Shown here in pieces: positions 32,701-39,254 of a DNA stretch of 64,000 nucleotides. The translations under genes were made by a program, and so were the position numbers. The stretch covers positions 62,001 to 126,000 of the forward strand of contig OZ255827.1 of assembly GCA_965277625.1 (NCBI GenBank), given 5' to 3'. The stretch is from G965195345 sp965277625 (GTDB lineage: Bacteria > Pseudomonadota > Gammaproteobacteria > CAKMZV01). The notes under the pieces are model-generated. The model was not told the origin of the DNA and did no database searches. It worked only from the letters and a program-made list of their open reading frames with translations. How positions within the stretch are numbered: the first letter of the stretch is position 1; every line of letters begins with the position of its first letter.

Positions 32701-33052
32701 CCCCAGTATTGGATTGACTAACCGTAATTGCTGTGGCATTGGATACAGAGGCGACAGTCCGAGTTCCCGTAAAATTTTCATCAATACTAAAGTTGCTGCT
32801 TGATACTGTAAAAGTGGGGGTTGTTGGGTTTGTGGGTGCTGGTGCAGGTGTGTCGCTACTGCTACTGCTGCCACCGCCACAAGCAGACAATAATGCAGAT
32901 AGCATTAAGGTTGTACCGATGGTACTCAATGCACGTCGATTCACCAACTTGAACGTGCGTGCAATGCCACTCATAAAAGCACGAATAGATCGATTGACCG
33001 CATGATCTTGAAGCAATGAACGGATAGAAAATATTGAGAATAATTTATACAT
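20738..33052 (-). CDS. P4: giant propeller lipoprotein with about 37 cadherin-like domains
   Basis: A single uninterrupted frame of 4104 codons. Lipobox LLSAC at Cys58 is followed by GGGSSSSSD. The stalk (about 77-3550) holds about 37 domains of about 93 residues: three of the ATAITVSQSN type, about 33 central ones, and the final SSSVVTVGSGSVVLNVSASD domain shared with P2 and P3. An FN3-like domain with TCHTTSSC and a seven-blade head (from about 3650, ending VYLY) complete it. If each domain spans about 4 nm, as in known cadherin repeats, the stalk could reach on the order of 150 nm; this is inference. Central repeats are nearly identical in DNA, with 279-bp periodicity and one 1404-bp tandem duplication. 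No RTX or type I secretion signal is seen at the C-terminus. Confidence 0.9.
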   Translation of the reverse strand: MYKLFSIFSIRSLLQDHAVNRSIRAFMSGIARTFKLVNRRALSTIGTTLMLSALLSACGGGSSSSSDTPAPAPTNPTTPTFTVSSSNFSIDENFTGTRTVASVSNATAITVSQSNTGVVTVTNSLTQVNVSSIANAAGRTVLTITATNGSLSATTQVTVTVNAVSVSSTPTFTVSSSNFSIDEDFATAQLVASISNATAITVSQSSTGVVTVTTSNTQVNISSIPDANGRTTLTITATNGLLSATTQVTVTVNAISDTPTFSVSSSNLSIDEDFATAQLVASISNATAITVSQSNTGVVTVTNSTAQVNISSIPNANGRTILTIRATDGALSATTEVTVTVNAVNDPPTLAVSSNSISTVGGFSPITINVTASDVEDTNLTFTAAESTTGVVRVGTSADAIVLSNIPNVSGQTTLTITVVDSSGSSVVQTIAVDVIITTSTATPVLSLSSTLISEQEDFDSVVIRTTATDADGDTLTISVSPLSGIVNAVISTSILSTNTITNRITLTAVGNANGTATLTVIAADVGGQSTEVNIVVVIAAVNDTPTITVPTSTLTVLEDFDGERSVATFADVDSNSLIITVVESTTGVVTVTTSASSVSVSSILNVNGQTTLSITISDGDLSSTAQVVVDITPVNDAPSLNIPSANVVVDEDFATAVVIATATDVENNTLTISVAESTTGVVTVTTAASNVQVASILNVNGQTTLTITVNDGTSDTTAQVVVTVTAVNDAPELIVSTTTLSLIEDFTTAVLIATTRSDVEGDTLTLTVSESIFGVVTVTTTASGVQVSNLANAYGQTTLTLSLSDGTTITSVQVAVSVAAVNDTPTLSVSTNNLSTLGGFTPITINTIASDVEDANIAFTVTESTPGVVRITTSANAIVLNTIAGASGITTLTVSVVDSSGTIVTQTIVVNVTVTDGAAPVLMVSNNRINVQEDFGSVAIRTTASDSDSATLTLTVTPSMRLVNVAISTRTNDLSTITLTAIANLNGTATLTFRATDDGGQTNSTEIVVVVAAVNDTPTITVFSPILTVLEDFDPARLVATFSDVDRGNVLTVAVTESNAGVVTITTSASGVSVAAIAEMNGRTTLNISVSDGTLSSTTEVVVDVTPVNDPPELSVSTSALTLTEDFSTAVVISATRRDIDNDTLTLTVSESTTGVVSVTTTVSGVQVAAINNANGATILTISLSDGTTSTSTQVSVTVTPVNDPPTLSVSPNALTLNEDFATTEVITVTRSDVDGDTLTLTVAESATGVVTVTTTAAGVQVASILNVNGQTTITFTVNDGRVDTTTQVAVIVNAVNDAPSLNIPTTNVVVDEDFATTVTIATATDLENNPLTITVAESTTGVITVMTSTSGVQVASILNASGQTTLTIRVNDGAADTTAQVVVTVTSVNDTPTITVSNNNITAVVDFTTITINTTASDVEDSTLSFSVVNSNTGVVTVSTSTNAIILSAVAGSTGQTSIVVRTTDSAGLSAMQTIAVNVLDATTPTLTVSTSRIDVQEDFGSSVVIQTTATDSNGGSIALSVSTSSLVAVVVSPPLNGISTITNTITLTAINNVSGISTLTVQATSAGGRTTSTEIVVVITSVNDTPTLNIPNANLVVAEDFSVNSTIATAADIDGDTPIFSVVESTTGLVTVSTSAAGVAVSSVLNANGQTTLTITVSDGLLSSTAQVVVTVTEVNDPPTLTIPNATVTRAEEFVGGVSVATASDVDGNPLTFRVIESTPGVIRVTITASDVSISSLGDVNGVTTLSISVSDGNIVSSTAQVVVNVTPVNDPPSLTVSTTALTLDEDFATVLIATTRTDIDSTSLTLTVSESATGVVTVTVTDAGVSVTRIENINGRTTLTITLSDNDLTSMAQVVVDVTPINDPPVLTVSTNALTLNEDFGTLLIATTRSDVEGDALTLTVAESTTGVVTVQTSSSGVSLSSIAHMSGRTTLTITLSDSQLSSTAQVVVEVTPINDAPTFSVPSAILTVAEDFASTLTIARANDVDGDTLTITVAESSTGLVTVTTSASGVQIVSLRDVNGQTTLTLTVSDSSLSITTQVVVTVTAVNDPPVLSVTTPVFLINEDFAAFTIVVNRSDVDSNTLTLTVVESATGVVTVTPTTLGYVVDSISGANGRTTLTITLSDGDQSTTTQVVVDVGPVNDPPVLTVSTTALTLAEDFATVLIGTTRMDIDSTTLTLTVVESTTGVITATVTDAGVQVVNIPNANGQTTLTITLSDGRLNATTQVVVEVTAVNDPPSLTVSTTALTLAEDFATVLIGTTRMDIDSNSLTLTVDESATGVVTVQTTTSGVSVSSIENMNGRTTLTITLSDSLLTSIAQVVIDVTAVNDPPSLTVSTTALTLAEDFATVLIGTTRMDIDSTTLTLTVAESAMGVVTVQTSTSGVSVSSIENINGRTTLTISLSDGDQSTTTEVVIDVTAVNDPPSLTVSTTALTLAEDFAAVLIGTTRMDIDSNSLTLTVAESVAGVVTVTVTTTDVSVSSIENMSGRTTLTITLSDGVLTTNTQVVIDVTAVNDPPVLSVTNSAFNLSENFATFVIQVNRSDVDSNTLTLTVAESATGVVTVTPTTLGYEVSSISGANGRTTLTITLSDGNQSTTTQVVIDVGPVNDPPVLTVSTTALTLAEDFATVLIGTTRMDIDSTTLTLTVAESATGVVTVMVTDTGVQVVNIPNANGQTTLTITLSDGRLSTTTQVVVEVISVNDPPSLSVSTTALTLAEDFDTTQLITVNRSDLENDTLTFSVAQSISGIVSVSTSSAGVQLVSNANVSGQTTLTITLSDGQASVSTQVLVTVNAVNDPPTLIVSSNSITTSSGFVMTTTINTTASDIEDGTLSFSVTASTPGVVTVTTSANAIFLNSIPAASGQTILTVRAVDTSGTVVTQTIFVNVLNRAPVFFAVTNRFSLQEDFTNSPFVAFAIDNEDTITVSVSSTTHLVDVTTTTPGSAVSINLAAIENANGTTTLTIQATAGGQSVSTEVVVVVAPVNDPPSLSVTTPAFNLSENFATFVIAVNSSDVDSNTLTLTVAESTTGVVTVTTTTLGYEVSSISGANGRTTLTITLSDGAQSTTTQVVIDVGPINDPPVLTVSTTALTLAEDFATVLIGTTRMDIDSTTLTLTVAESATGVVTVMVTDTGVQVVNIPNANGQTTLTITLSDGRLSTTTQVVVEVIPVNDPPSLSVSPAALTLDEDFDTTQLITVNRSDIENDTLTFSVAQSMSGIVSVSTSSAGVQVVSIANVSGQTTLTITVSDGQASVSTQVLVTVNAVNDPPTLIVSSNSITTSSGFVMTTTINTTASDIEDGTLSFSVTASTPGVVTVTTSSNAIFLNSIPAASGQTILTVRAIDSSGTIVTQTISVNVLNRAPVFFMVNNRFSLQEDFTASPFVAFAIDNEDTITVSVSSTTHLVDVTTTTPSRIVTINLAAIENANGTTTLTVRATAGEQSISTEVVVVVAPVNDPPALTVSSSVVTVGSGSVVLNVSASDVEDSTLSFSVSTGQGVVNTAITTTSLTITRLDFSVNAPQVMLTLRTTDTNNVSTFTIVTVLPEPRLTVTTGIKTLDFAWSAITSATHYQLLSVPVSGSGNLDLSTTSVVVSPNSTNIRTTTAQALVGLHRYIPNVTNPQYLVGTCHTTSSCGASFRHNPVSLTNAQLNSMIGRLQASNADANDSFGGFVSLSGDGNTLAVGATNEDSSLTGVNRVQNDNTVSNTGAVYLFRRIGGSWSQQAYIKASNTGENDEFGISVSLSDDGNTLAVGAINEDSTSTGVNGIQNNNATNAGAVYVFRFSSNSWTQQAYIKASNSGDSDLFGGSIDISDDGNTLAVGATGEDGSSTSVNGLQNNRSTDTGAVYVFRFSSNSWTQQAYIKVSNTGQDDQLGQSVSLSADGNTLAVGARLEDGSSTRVDGVQNNNSTDTGAVYVFRFSSNSWTQQAYIKASNSDESDEFGSSVNLSADGNTLAVGVINESSLITGVNGVPNNNSTSSGAVYLFRFSSNSWTQQAFIKASNTGESDDFGQSVSLSADGNILAVGARSEDGSATGVGGVDDNGRNGAGATYVFEFANGAWAQQAYIKATDPSGSAGFGVSVSISSNGNTLAVGAWGVSSNAGAVYLY
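22691..25498 (-). repeat. Tandem 1404-bp duplication inside P4 (two units)
   Basis: Unit boundaries fall at 22,691, 24,095 and 25,499, each at the GTCATT of a VND linker, so each unit is exactly 1404 bases or 468 codons and holds five stalk domains. The units align without visible gaps and are well over 90 percent identical by eye; for example both contain a run near GGCGCCCTATTGAGTACATT. This is a recent in-frame duplication. Confidence 0.88.
25499..27740 (-). repeat. 279-bp tandem domain repeats in P4
   Basis: Linker motifs GGTGGGTCATTAAC or close variants recur about every 279 bases, one per domain. Several adjacent units (encoding SLTVSTTALTLAEDFATVLIG) are nearly identical, which points to recent unequal crossing-over or conversion. 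Confidence 0.8.
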
Positions 33053-33120
33053 AACGGTAAACCTGAATTTATTAAAATGGTTAGTTGAGCTTATAAAATC
33101 TGAATTTAGAATAATGCACT

Positions 33121-33162
33121 GCGCATTGTATGAGATATTTTATAGAATTGTATGAGTAATTT
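33121..33162 (-). promoter_or_regulatory. Conserved upstream element of P4
   Basis: The -10-like TACAAT (33,125-33,130, minus strand) lies 73 bases before the start codon. The upstream box is slightly changed, reading ACTCATACAA on the minus strand. Confidence 0.45.
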
Positions 33163-33280
33163 TATGAATTAGATTATGATTGAAATTAGTGGCCGTTTTT
33201 AAATTCAGCAAATTTCTTTAACATTACTGACTTAAAAAGCATTATGAAACAATAAATGTACCATATAAGAGACTGTACTT

Positions 33281-33451
33281 ATGGCACAACAACCGCTAAG
33301 AATGATAGCGTACAAGGTTTTCCATACAGAAGATGGTCATGTATTGAATACGGATGGTGCAATATTGGTATTTATTTTATCATTCTTTAAACTTTTCAGT
33401 ATCAGACAATGTTGGAAAACAATCCAAGTCGTTCAGATTGACACTGAGTAA
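33281..33451 (+). pseudogene. 56-codon relic ORF between P4 and P5
   Basis: ATG at 33,281 opens 56 codons (MAQQPLRMIAYKVFHTEDGH...) to TAA at 33,449. Homologous sequence lies before P5 and before protease 1 but is broken there, and the alternative frame (AKNDSVQGF-like) looks at least as coding-like. It is most likely a surviving open stretch of the relic family; a small plus-strand gene cannot be excluded. Confidence 0.35.
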
Positions 33452-33470
33452 GTGTTTAACATGATACTTC

Positions 33471-33509
33471 AAAAAGCTCAGCACCGTCTTTTGCAAGAAC
33501 GGTGCTGAG
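33471..33509 (-). terminator. Intrinsic terminator of P5
   Basis: Stem CTCAGCACCGT / ACGGTGCTGAG is followed on the minus strand by CTTTTTG. Stem plus T-run fits a rho-independent terminator, unlike the copies after P1-P4. Confidence 0.75.
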
Positions 33510-33546
33510 ACAAATAATTTAAGACGAGCACTGTTGTGCTGAATTT

Positions 33547-35490
33547 TTAGTACAGGTAAACTGCGCCTGTTAAAGTAGTTTCACCAGCGGCGCCTACAGC
33601 AAGGCTGTTGCCATTACTGCTTAAGCTCACTGAATTCCCAAAATAAGCATTGACAGAAGAGGTTGTGGCTTTGATATAAGCTTGTTGAGCCCAAGCACCA
33701 TTTGCAAATTCAAACACATAGGTTGCACCTGCATTACTTGTGCCATTATTATCTTCGCCTCCAACGCCTGTGGCTGATCCATCTTCTAAGAAAGCACCTA
33801 CCGCAAGGGTATTGCCATCGCCATTTAAACTGATTCCCCAGCCAAATTGATCGCCGCCCCCTGAATTTAATGCTTTGATGTAAGCTTGTTGTGACCAGGT
33901 GCTGGAAGTCGTATCGAAGCGAAATACATATGTTGCACCTGCAGTCGAAGCAGCATCATTATCAGCCCCATTAACACCTGTCGATGAGCCAGACTCACGT
34001 ATAGCGGCCACTGCAAGTGTGTTTCCATCATCGCTTAGATCCACTGAATCACCAAATTGATCACCAGCCCCTGTATTGGATGCTTTGACATACGCTTGTT
34101 GAGCCCAGGTGCTAGAGCTGAAGCGGAATACATACACCGCGCCTGAATTAGAAGAAGCAGTACTATTCTGCGCCCCATTAACACCAGTTGATGAGCCATC
34201 CTCATAAGATGCCCCTACTGCTAATGTATTGCCATCTGCACTTAAACTTACAGATTCACCAAATCGAGCATCCGACCCTGCATTTGAGGCTTTAATGTAC
34301 GCTTGTTGAGCCCAGGCGCTAGAGCTGGAGCGGAATAGATATACCGCGCCTGTATCAGAAACATCATTGAACTGAGTCCCATTAACACCTGTTGATGAAC
34401 TATCTTCACCCCAAGCACCCACTGCAAGAGTATTGCCATTTGCACTTAAACTCACAGACGTGCCAAATCGATCGGCCCCCCCTGTATTTGAGGCTTTGAT
34501 GTACGCTTGTTGGGACCACACACCATTAGTGCGACTGAATACATACACCGCACCTGAACCAGAAGTAGCAGTACTATCAATCTGGGGCCCATTAACGCCA
34601 GTTGATGAGCCATCCTCAAACCTAGCCCCCACTGCAAGAGTATTGCCATCTTCGCTTAAACTCACAGAATAGCCAAATTCATCTTCCGTCCCCGTATTTG
34701 AAGCTTTGACATAGGCTTGTTGCGACCACGCACCACCAATGCGACTGAATACATACACAGCGCCTGTAGCAGAAGAGTTAACCGCGCCTGCAGCAGTTGA
34801 GTTATTATCATCCTGCGCCCCATTGACGCCAGTTGCTGTGCTATCCTCATAATTTGCCCCGATCGCAAGGGTATTGCCATCACCGCTCATGCTCACAGAA
34901 ATGCCAAATTGATCATTTGCTCCAGCGTTACTCGCTTCCAAACGACCAATCATGCCGTTTAGCTGCGCATTGGTCAAGGAGACCGTATTATGAGAGTTAA
35001 CACAAGATGATGTTGTAGTACAAGTTCTCACTATATATTGTGGATTTGTAACAGCTGGGATGTACCGGTGTAAGGCAACAGAAGCTTGCGCTGAGGTCAC
35101 TCCTGTGATATTGGTACTATTTGGGCTAACAACAATGCCCGTGGTACTTAAGTCCGTAAAACCAGAACTACCATCAGGATTGCTTTGCAATTGATAACTC
35201 GTCGCGGAAGGGATCGCATTCCAAGAAAAATTAATTGTCTTAATACCAGTGGTCACAGCGAAGGTATTGCTTAATGTTGAAGTGTCATTACTGCTACTGC
35301 TGCTACTGCTGCTGCCGCAAGCAGTCAAAAATGCAGACAGCATAACGGTTGCACCTATGGTACCCAACGTGCGTCGATTCACTGCCTTTAATGTGCGAGA
35401 GACTCCACTTATAAAAATGAGAATAGATCGACTGACCGCATGCCCTTGAAGCAATGAACTGATAGATAAACTTGATAATAACTTATACAT
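33547..35490 (-). CDS. P5: seven-bladed FG-GAP propeller lipoprotein, no stalk
   Basis: Predicted lipoprotein of 647 residues. Lipobox FLTAC gives Cys58, then G and eight Ser residues. The FN3-like domain (about 78-175) has the Cys pair TCTTTSSC and is nearly identical in DNA to those of P6 and P8. The head of seven blades runs from about 180 to the end (VYLY); blade 1 carries an extra Ala/Ser-rich loop (STAAGAVNSSATGAVYVF) also present in P6 and P8. I see no cysteine besides Cys58 and the pair. Gly at +2 of the lipobox argues for outer-membrane sorting. The ligand is unknown. Confidence 0.88.
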   Translation of the reverse strand: MYKLLSSLSISSLLQGHAVSRSILIFISGVSRTLKAVNRRTLGTIGATVMLSAFLTACGSSSSSSSSNDTSTLSNTFAVTTGIKTINFSWNAIPSATSYQLQSNPDGSSGFTDLSTTGIVVSPNSTNITGVTSAQASVALHRYIPAVTNPQYIVRTCTTTSSCVNSHNTVSLTNAQLNGMIGRLEASNAGANDQFGISVSMSGDGNTLAIGANYEDSTATGVNGAQDDNNSTAAGAVNSSATGAVYVFSRIGGAWSQQAYVKASNTGTEDEFGYSVSLSEDGNTLAVGARFEDGSSTGVNGPQIDSTATSGSGAVYVFSRTNGVWSQQAYIKASNTGGADRFGTSVSLSANGNTLAVGAWGEDSSSTGVNGTQFNDVSDTGAVYLFRSSSSAWAQQAYIKASNAGSDARFGESVSLSADGNTLAVGASYEDGSSTGVNGAQNSTASSNSGAVYVFRFSSSTWAQQAYVKASNTGAGDQFGDSVDLSDDGNTLAVAAIRESGSSTGVNGADNDAASTAGATYVFRFDTTSSTWSQQAYIKALNSGGGDQFGWGISLNGDGNTLAVGAFLEDGSATGVGGEDNNGTSNAGATYVFEFANGAWAQQAYIKATTSSVNAYFGNSVSLSSNGNSLAVGAAGETTLTGAVYLY

Positions 35491-35558
35491 AATGGTTTAT
35501 TTATATTTAATTAAATGATTAATTTAACTTATAAAAAATGATTTTTATAAAACGTATT

Positions 35559-35600
35559 GCGCATTTTACGAGAATATATTTAACATTGCATAAGTTTTAT
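35559..35600 (-). promoter_or_regulatory. Conserved upstream element of P5
   Basis: The -10-like TAAAAT (35,563-35,568, minus strand) lies 73 bases before the start codon; the upstream box AAACTTATGCAA is intact. Confidence 0.5.
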
Positions 35601-35915
35601 TGTTTTTTATGATTATTTTTAATAAATTAACCAAATTTAGTTAATTTATCAACATTCTTGAACCTAACTGGCTCAAAAAAGCATTACAAATGATAAAGCG
35701 ATTACGATATTTAGGAAACTACTCTTGTGTCACAACATCCGCTATGAATGATGGTGTACAAGGTTTTAATGATTACCGTACATGAAAACGGTCAGGTTTT
35801 GATTGTGGAAGGTGCGGCGTCAATTGCTTATCTCGATTTAAGCAAAAAGATTATATTGAAAACTTATCTAAGTTCGTTCAGATTGATGCAGAGTACGTGT
35901 TTATCAAGTCACTTT
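35601..35915 (+). repeat. P5-P6 spacer with relic piece
   Basis: Contains a shortened relic: GTGTCACAACATCCGCTATG near 35,727 is out of frame with the following VYKVL and HENGQVL pieces. The open frame at 35,748-35,984 runs through the P6 stem-loop and is not a credible gene. Confidence 0.45.
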
Positions 35916-35953
35916 AAAAAGCTCAGCACCGCCTTTTGCAAGGACGGTGCTGA
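35916..35953 (-). terminator. Intrinsic terminator of P6
   Basis: Stem CAGCACCG / CGGTGCTG with a GCAAAAG-type loop, followed by GCTTTTTAAAG on the minus strand. Confidence 0.75.
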
Positions 35954-35988
35954 AAAAAATAATTTAAAAAGGCAGTTGTGCTGAATTT

Positions 35989-37938
35989 TCAGTACAGATA
36001 AACAGCGCCTGTTCCTCCGTTGCTGCCTACAGCAAGGCTATTCCCATTGCTACTTAAGCTTACTGAGATTCCAAATGAATCATTGGCAGAAGAGGTTGTG
36101 GCTTTGATATAGGCTTGTTGTGCCCAAGCGCCATTAGCAAATTCATACACATAGGTTGCGCCTGAATTACTTGTGGCATTATTATCTGCACCTCCAACGC
36201 CTGTGGCAGAGCCATCCTCTTGCAAAGCACTTACTGCAAGGGTATTGCCATCTGCACTTAAACTCACAGATAAACCAAGTCCATCGCTCTCCCCTGTATT
36301 TGAGGCTTTAATGTACGCCTGTTGAGCCCAGGTGCTAGAGCTGAAGCGAAGTACATACACCGCACCTGAATTAGTAATAGTGGCAGTAGTGGCAGTACTA
36401 ATCCCATCAACGCCAGTCGATGAGCCATCCTCACCACCAGCGCTCACCGCAAGGGTATTGCCATCATTGCTCAATCTCACAGATCCACCAAATCGATCGC
36501 CCGCCCCCGTATTTGAGGCTTTGATATAGGCCTGTTGAGCCCAGGTACTAGAGCTGAAACGGAAGACATACACCGCACCTGAACCAACTGTAGCAGTACT
36601 ATCACCCTGCGCCCCATTAACAACAGTCGATGAGCCATCCTCACCACCAGCGCCCACCGCAAGGGTATTGCCATCTGCACTTAAACTCACAGATCCACCA
36701 AAGAAATCACCCAGCCCCGTATTTGAGGCTTTGATATAAGCTTGTTGAGCCCAGGTGCTCGAGCTGAAGCGAAATACATACACCGCACCTGAACCATCTG
36801 TAGCAGTACTATCACCCTGCGCCCCATTTACACCAGTCGATGAGCCATCCTCACCAAAAGCGCCCACCGCAAGGGTATTGCCATCTGCACTTAAACTCAA
36901 AAATTGACCAAATTCGTCGCCCGCCCCTGTATTAGAGGCTTTGATATACGCCTGTTGAGACCAGGTACTAGAGCTGAAGCGAAATACATAAACCGCGCCT
37001 GAACCGCTTGTAGCAGTACTATCACCCTGCGCCCCATTAACGCCAGTTGATGGGCCATCCTCAAACCTAGCCCCTACTGCAAGGGTGTTGCCATCTTCGC
37101 TTAAACTCACAACATAACCAAATTGATCTCCCGACCCCGTATTAGAAGCTTTGATATAGGCTTGTTGGGACCACACACCACCAATGCGACTGAATACATA
37201 CACCGCGCCTGTAGCAGAAGAGTTAACCGCGCCTGCAGCAGTAGAGTTATTATCATCCTGCGCCCCATTAATACCAGTTGCTGTGCTATCCTCAAGATTT
37301 GCACTGACCGCAAGGGTGTTGCCGTCACCGCTTAAACTCACCTCCCAACCAAATTGATCATTTGCTCCAGCGTTACTCGCTTGCAAACGACCAATCATGC
37401 CGTTTAACTGCGCATTGGTCAAGGAGACCGTATTATGAGAGTTAACACAAGATGATGTTGTAGTACAGGTTCTCACTATATATTGTGGATTTGTAACAGC
37501 TGGGATGTACCGGTGTAAGGCAACAGAAGCTTGCGCTGAGGTCACTCCTGTGATATTGGTACTATTTGGGCTAACAACAATGCCCGTGGTACTTAAGTCC
37601 GTAAAACCAGAACTACCATCAGGATTGCTTTGCAATTGATAACTCGTCGCGGAAGGGATCGCACTCCAAGAAAAATTAATTGTCTTTATACCAGTGGTCA
37701 CTGATAAAGTACCAGTTGATGTTGAAGTGTCATTACTGCTGCTACTGCTGCTACTGCTACTGCCACAAGCAGTCAAAAATGCAGATAGCATAACGGTTGC
37801 ACCTATGGTACCCAACGTGCGTCGATTCACTGCCTTTAATGTGCGAGAGATTCCACTTTTAAAAGTGAGAATAGATCGACTGACCGCATTCCCTTGTAGC
37901 AATGAACTGATAGATAATCTTGAAAATAACTTATACAT
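35989..37938 (-). CDS. P6: seven-bladed FG-GAP propeller lipoprotein, no stalk
   Basis: Predicted lipoprotein of 649 residues from the ATG at 37,938; an ATG four codons upstream is rejected because all paralogs begin with MYKL/MYKF and place the lipobox Cys at 58. FLTAC is followed by G and nine Ser. The FN3-like domain carries TCTTTSSC. The head starts at about 181 and has seven blades; blades 2-5 share GDSTATSGSG-like inserts and are nearly identical in DNA, which suggests blade-level homogenisation. The last blade is short and ends GAVYLY. Closest relatives by sequence are P5 and P8. Confidence 0.88.
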   Translation of the reverse strand: MYKLFSRLSISSLLQGNAVSRSILTFKSGISRTLKAVNRRTLGTIGATVMLSAFLTACGSSSSSSSSSNDTSTSTGTLSVTTGIKTINFSWSAIPSATSYQLQSNPDGSSGFTDLSTTGIVVSPNSTNITGVTSAQASVALHRYIPAVTNPQYIVRTCTTTSSCVNSHNTVSLTNAQLNGMIGRLQASNAGANDQFGWEVSLSGDGNTLAVSANLEDSTATGINGAQDDNNSTAAGAVNSSATGAVYVFSRIGGVWSQQAYIKASNTGSGDQFGYVVSLSEDGNTLAVGARFEDGPSTGVNGAQGDSTATSGSGAVYVFRFSSSTWSQQAYIKASNTGAGDEFGQFLSLSADGNTLAVGAFGEDGSSTGVNGAQGDSTATDGSGAVYVFRFSSSTWAQQAYIKASNTGLGDFFGGSVSLSADGNTLAVGAGGEDGSSTVVNGAQGDSTATVGSGAVYVFRFSSSTWAQQAYIKASNTGAGDRFGGSVRLSNDGNTLAVSAGGEDGSSTGVDGISTATTATITNSGAVYVLRFSSSTWAQQAYIKASNTGESDGLGLSVSLSADGNTLAVSALQEDGSATGVGGADNNATSNSGATYVYEFANGAWAQQAYIKATTSSANDSFGISVSLSSNGNSLAVGSNGGTGAVYLY

Positions 37939-38006
37939 AATGGGCCACATATATTTAATTAATAGGTTAATTTAACTTATAAAATATAAATTTTATAAAA
38001 TACAGC

Positions 38007-38049
38007 GTGTATTTTATGAGAATATTTATCAATTTGCATAAGTTTTAGT
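38007..38049 (-). promoter_or_regulatory. Conserved upstream element of P6
   Basis: The -10-like TAAAAT (38,011-38,016, minus strand) lies 73 bases before the start codon. The GCGC of the other copies is changed to GTGT; the upstream ACTTATGCAA box is intact. Confidence 0.45.
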
Positions 38050-39178
38050 ATTATTTATGATTATTTTTAATAAATTAGCTCAAATTGTTTAATTGAGCGA
38101 CATTCTTTAACATAACTTGCTCAAAAAGCATTACCTAAGCGATGACGATAATAGGAGACTATACTTATGTCCAAACATCCGCTATGAATTATGGTCTATA
38201 AGGTTTAATGACCCATGAAGCGGTCATTTTTTTTGACTGTGAACAATGCGGCATCTGTTTTTGTCAATCTCTAAGCATTTCAGCATCAGACCCTGTTGAA
38301 AAATTAGAGCCTAAGTTTAACGAATCTATACACCGCTTTGTTTATACAACCTTTGATAAATTTAGAACACATTAAGTCTGGGCATAGGAAATATTATTCT
38401 TAGGAGAGACTGAAAACAAAAAAGAATGATCTGTTACAGAGGGGGCAAACCCGATAGGCCGTTCATTGAAGACTACATTAAGTCATTTAGCAACAACCTA
38501 TAGAATCATGACCAAAAAATATCACAGAGCGCAAAGTCATACTCAGTTTGCAAGGATGGTTTAGAAGGGTGTTTCTACCACTCGTGGGAACTTGATGCTA
38601 CTTGATGAGATACCATCTCGATAATTATCATTTAAATTTGTTGCACAGTAAGAAAGCACCGGCCCAAAGTAGAGAATTTGAATAAGTACTTAGATGATTT
38701 TGTAAATAGGCTTGTTGAATTTAAAATCAATCGAATAGCATTCCATGTAAGTTTTATCAAATACGACTTACTGCTTTAAGTTGATGTTATAGAGATTTAA
38801 TCTTAACGACGCTTTATCACTGCAAAAAATATTTTGCAGTGATGACTGCTTTATTGTAGGCTTGTTGGGGAGAGGCAACAACTTCATCCACTAATGATTC
38901 TAATTGTTCAACCCTGATGGTGAATACTGGCGCTTATTAACAAGTTGCCACGGAGATACAATGTACCCCGTTAATCACATCGCCACTCATCGAAGCCTTA
39001 GTTTTGACTGCAACAGTAGTAAAACGGCTTCTAATAACGCTCAACTAAGGTGTCGAGCATACCAAAATGAAGCATGATCACATCAAATAGTAATAGCTTT
39101 ATTTTCAATAGACATTCAACTTGGAAGTCATCCAAGTCGTTCAAATTGATATTGAGTCAGGGTTTAACAAGATACTTC
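38050..39178 (+). pseudogene. P6-P7 spacer with a long decayed coding relic
   Basis: About 1.1 kb without an intact gene. Relic pieces follow the order seen in other spacers: MSKHPL near 38,167, FCQSLSISASDPVEKLEPKF near 38,260-38,320, EDYIKSFSNNL near 38,470, and the NNFIH piece near 38,880. The P7-P8 spacer (41,300-42,250) is a close second copy of the whole spacer with different lesions. The shared block before the stem-loop starts at about 39,074. Confidence 0.5.
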
Positions 39179-39217
39179 AAAAAACTCAGCACCGCCTTTT
39201 ACAAGGACGGTGCTGAG
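39179..39217 (-). terminator. Intrinsic terminator of P7
   Basis: Stem CTCAGCACCG / CGGTGCTGAG, followed on the minus strand by TTTTTTGAAG. Confidence 0.75.
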
Positions 39218-39254
39218 ACAAATATTTTAAAACGGGCACTGTTGTGCTAAATAT

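Noticed and set aside
20738..33052. RTX or type I-secreted adhesin
   Set aside because: There is a lipoprotein signal at the N-terminus, no GGxGxD nonapeptides and no type I transporter genes in the window.
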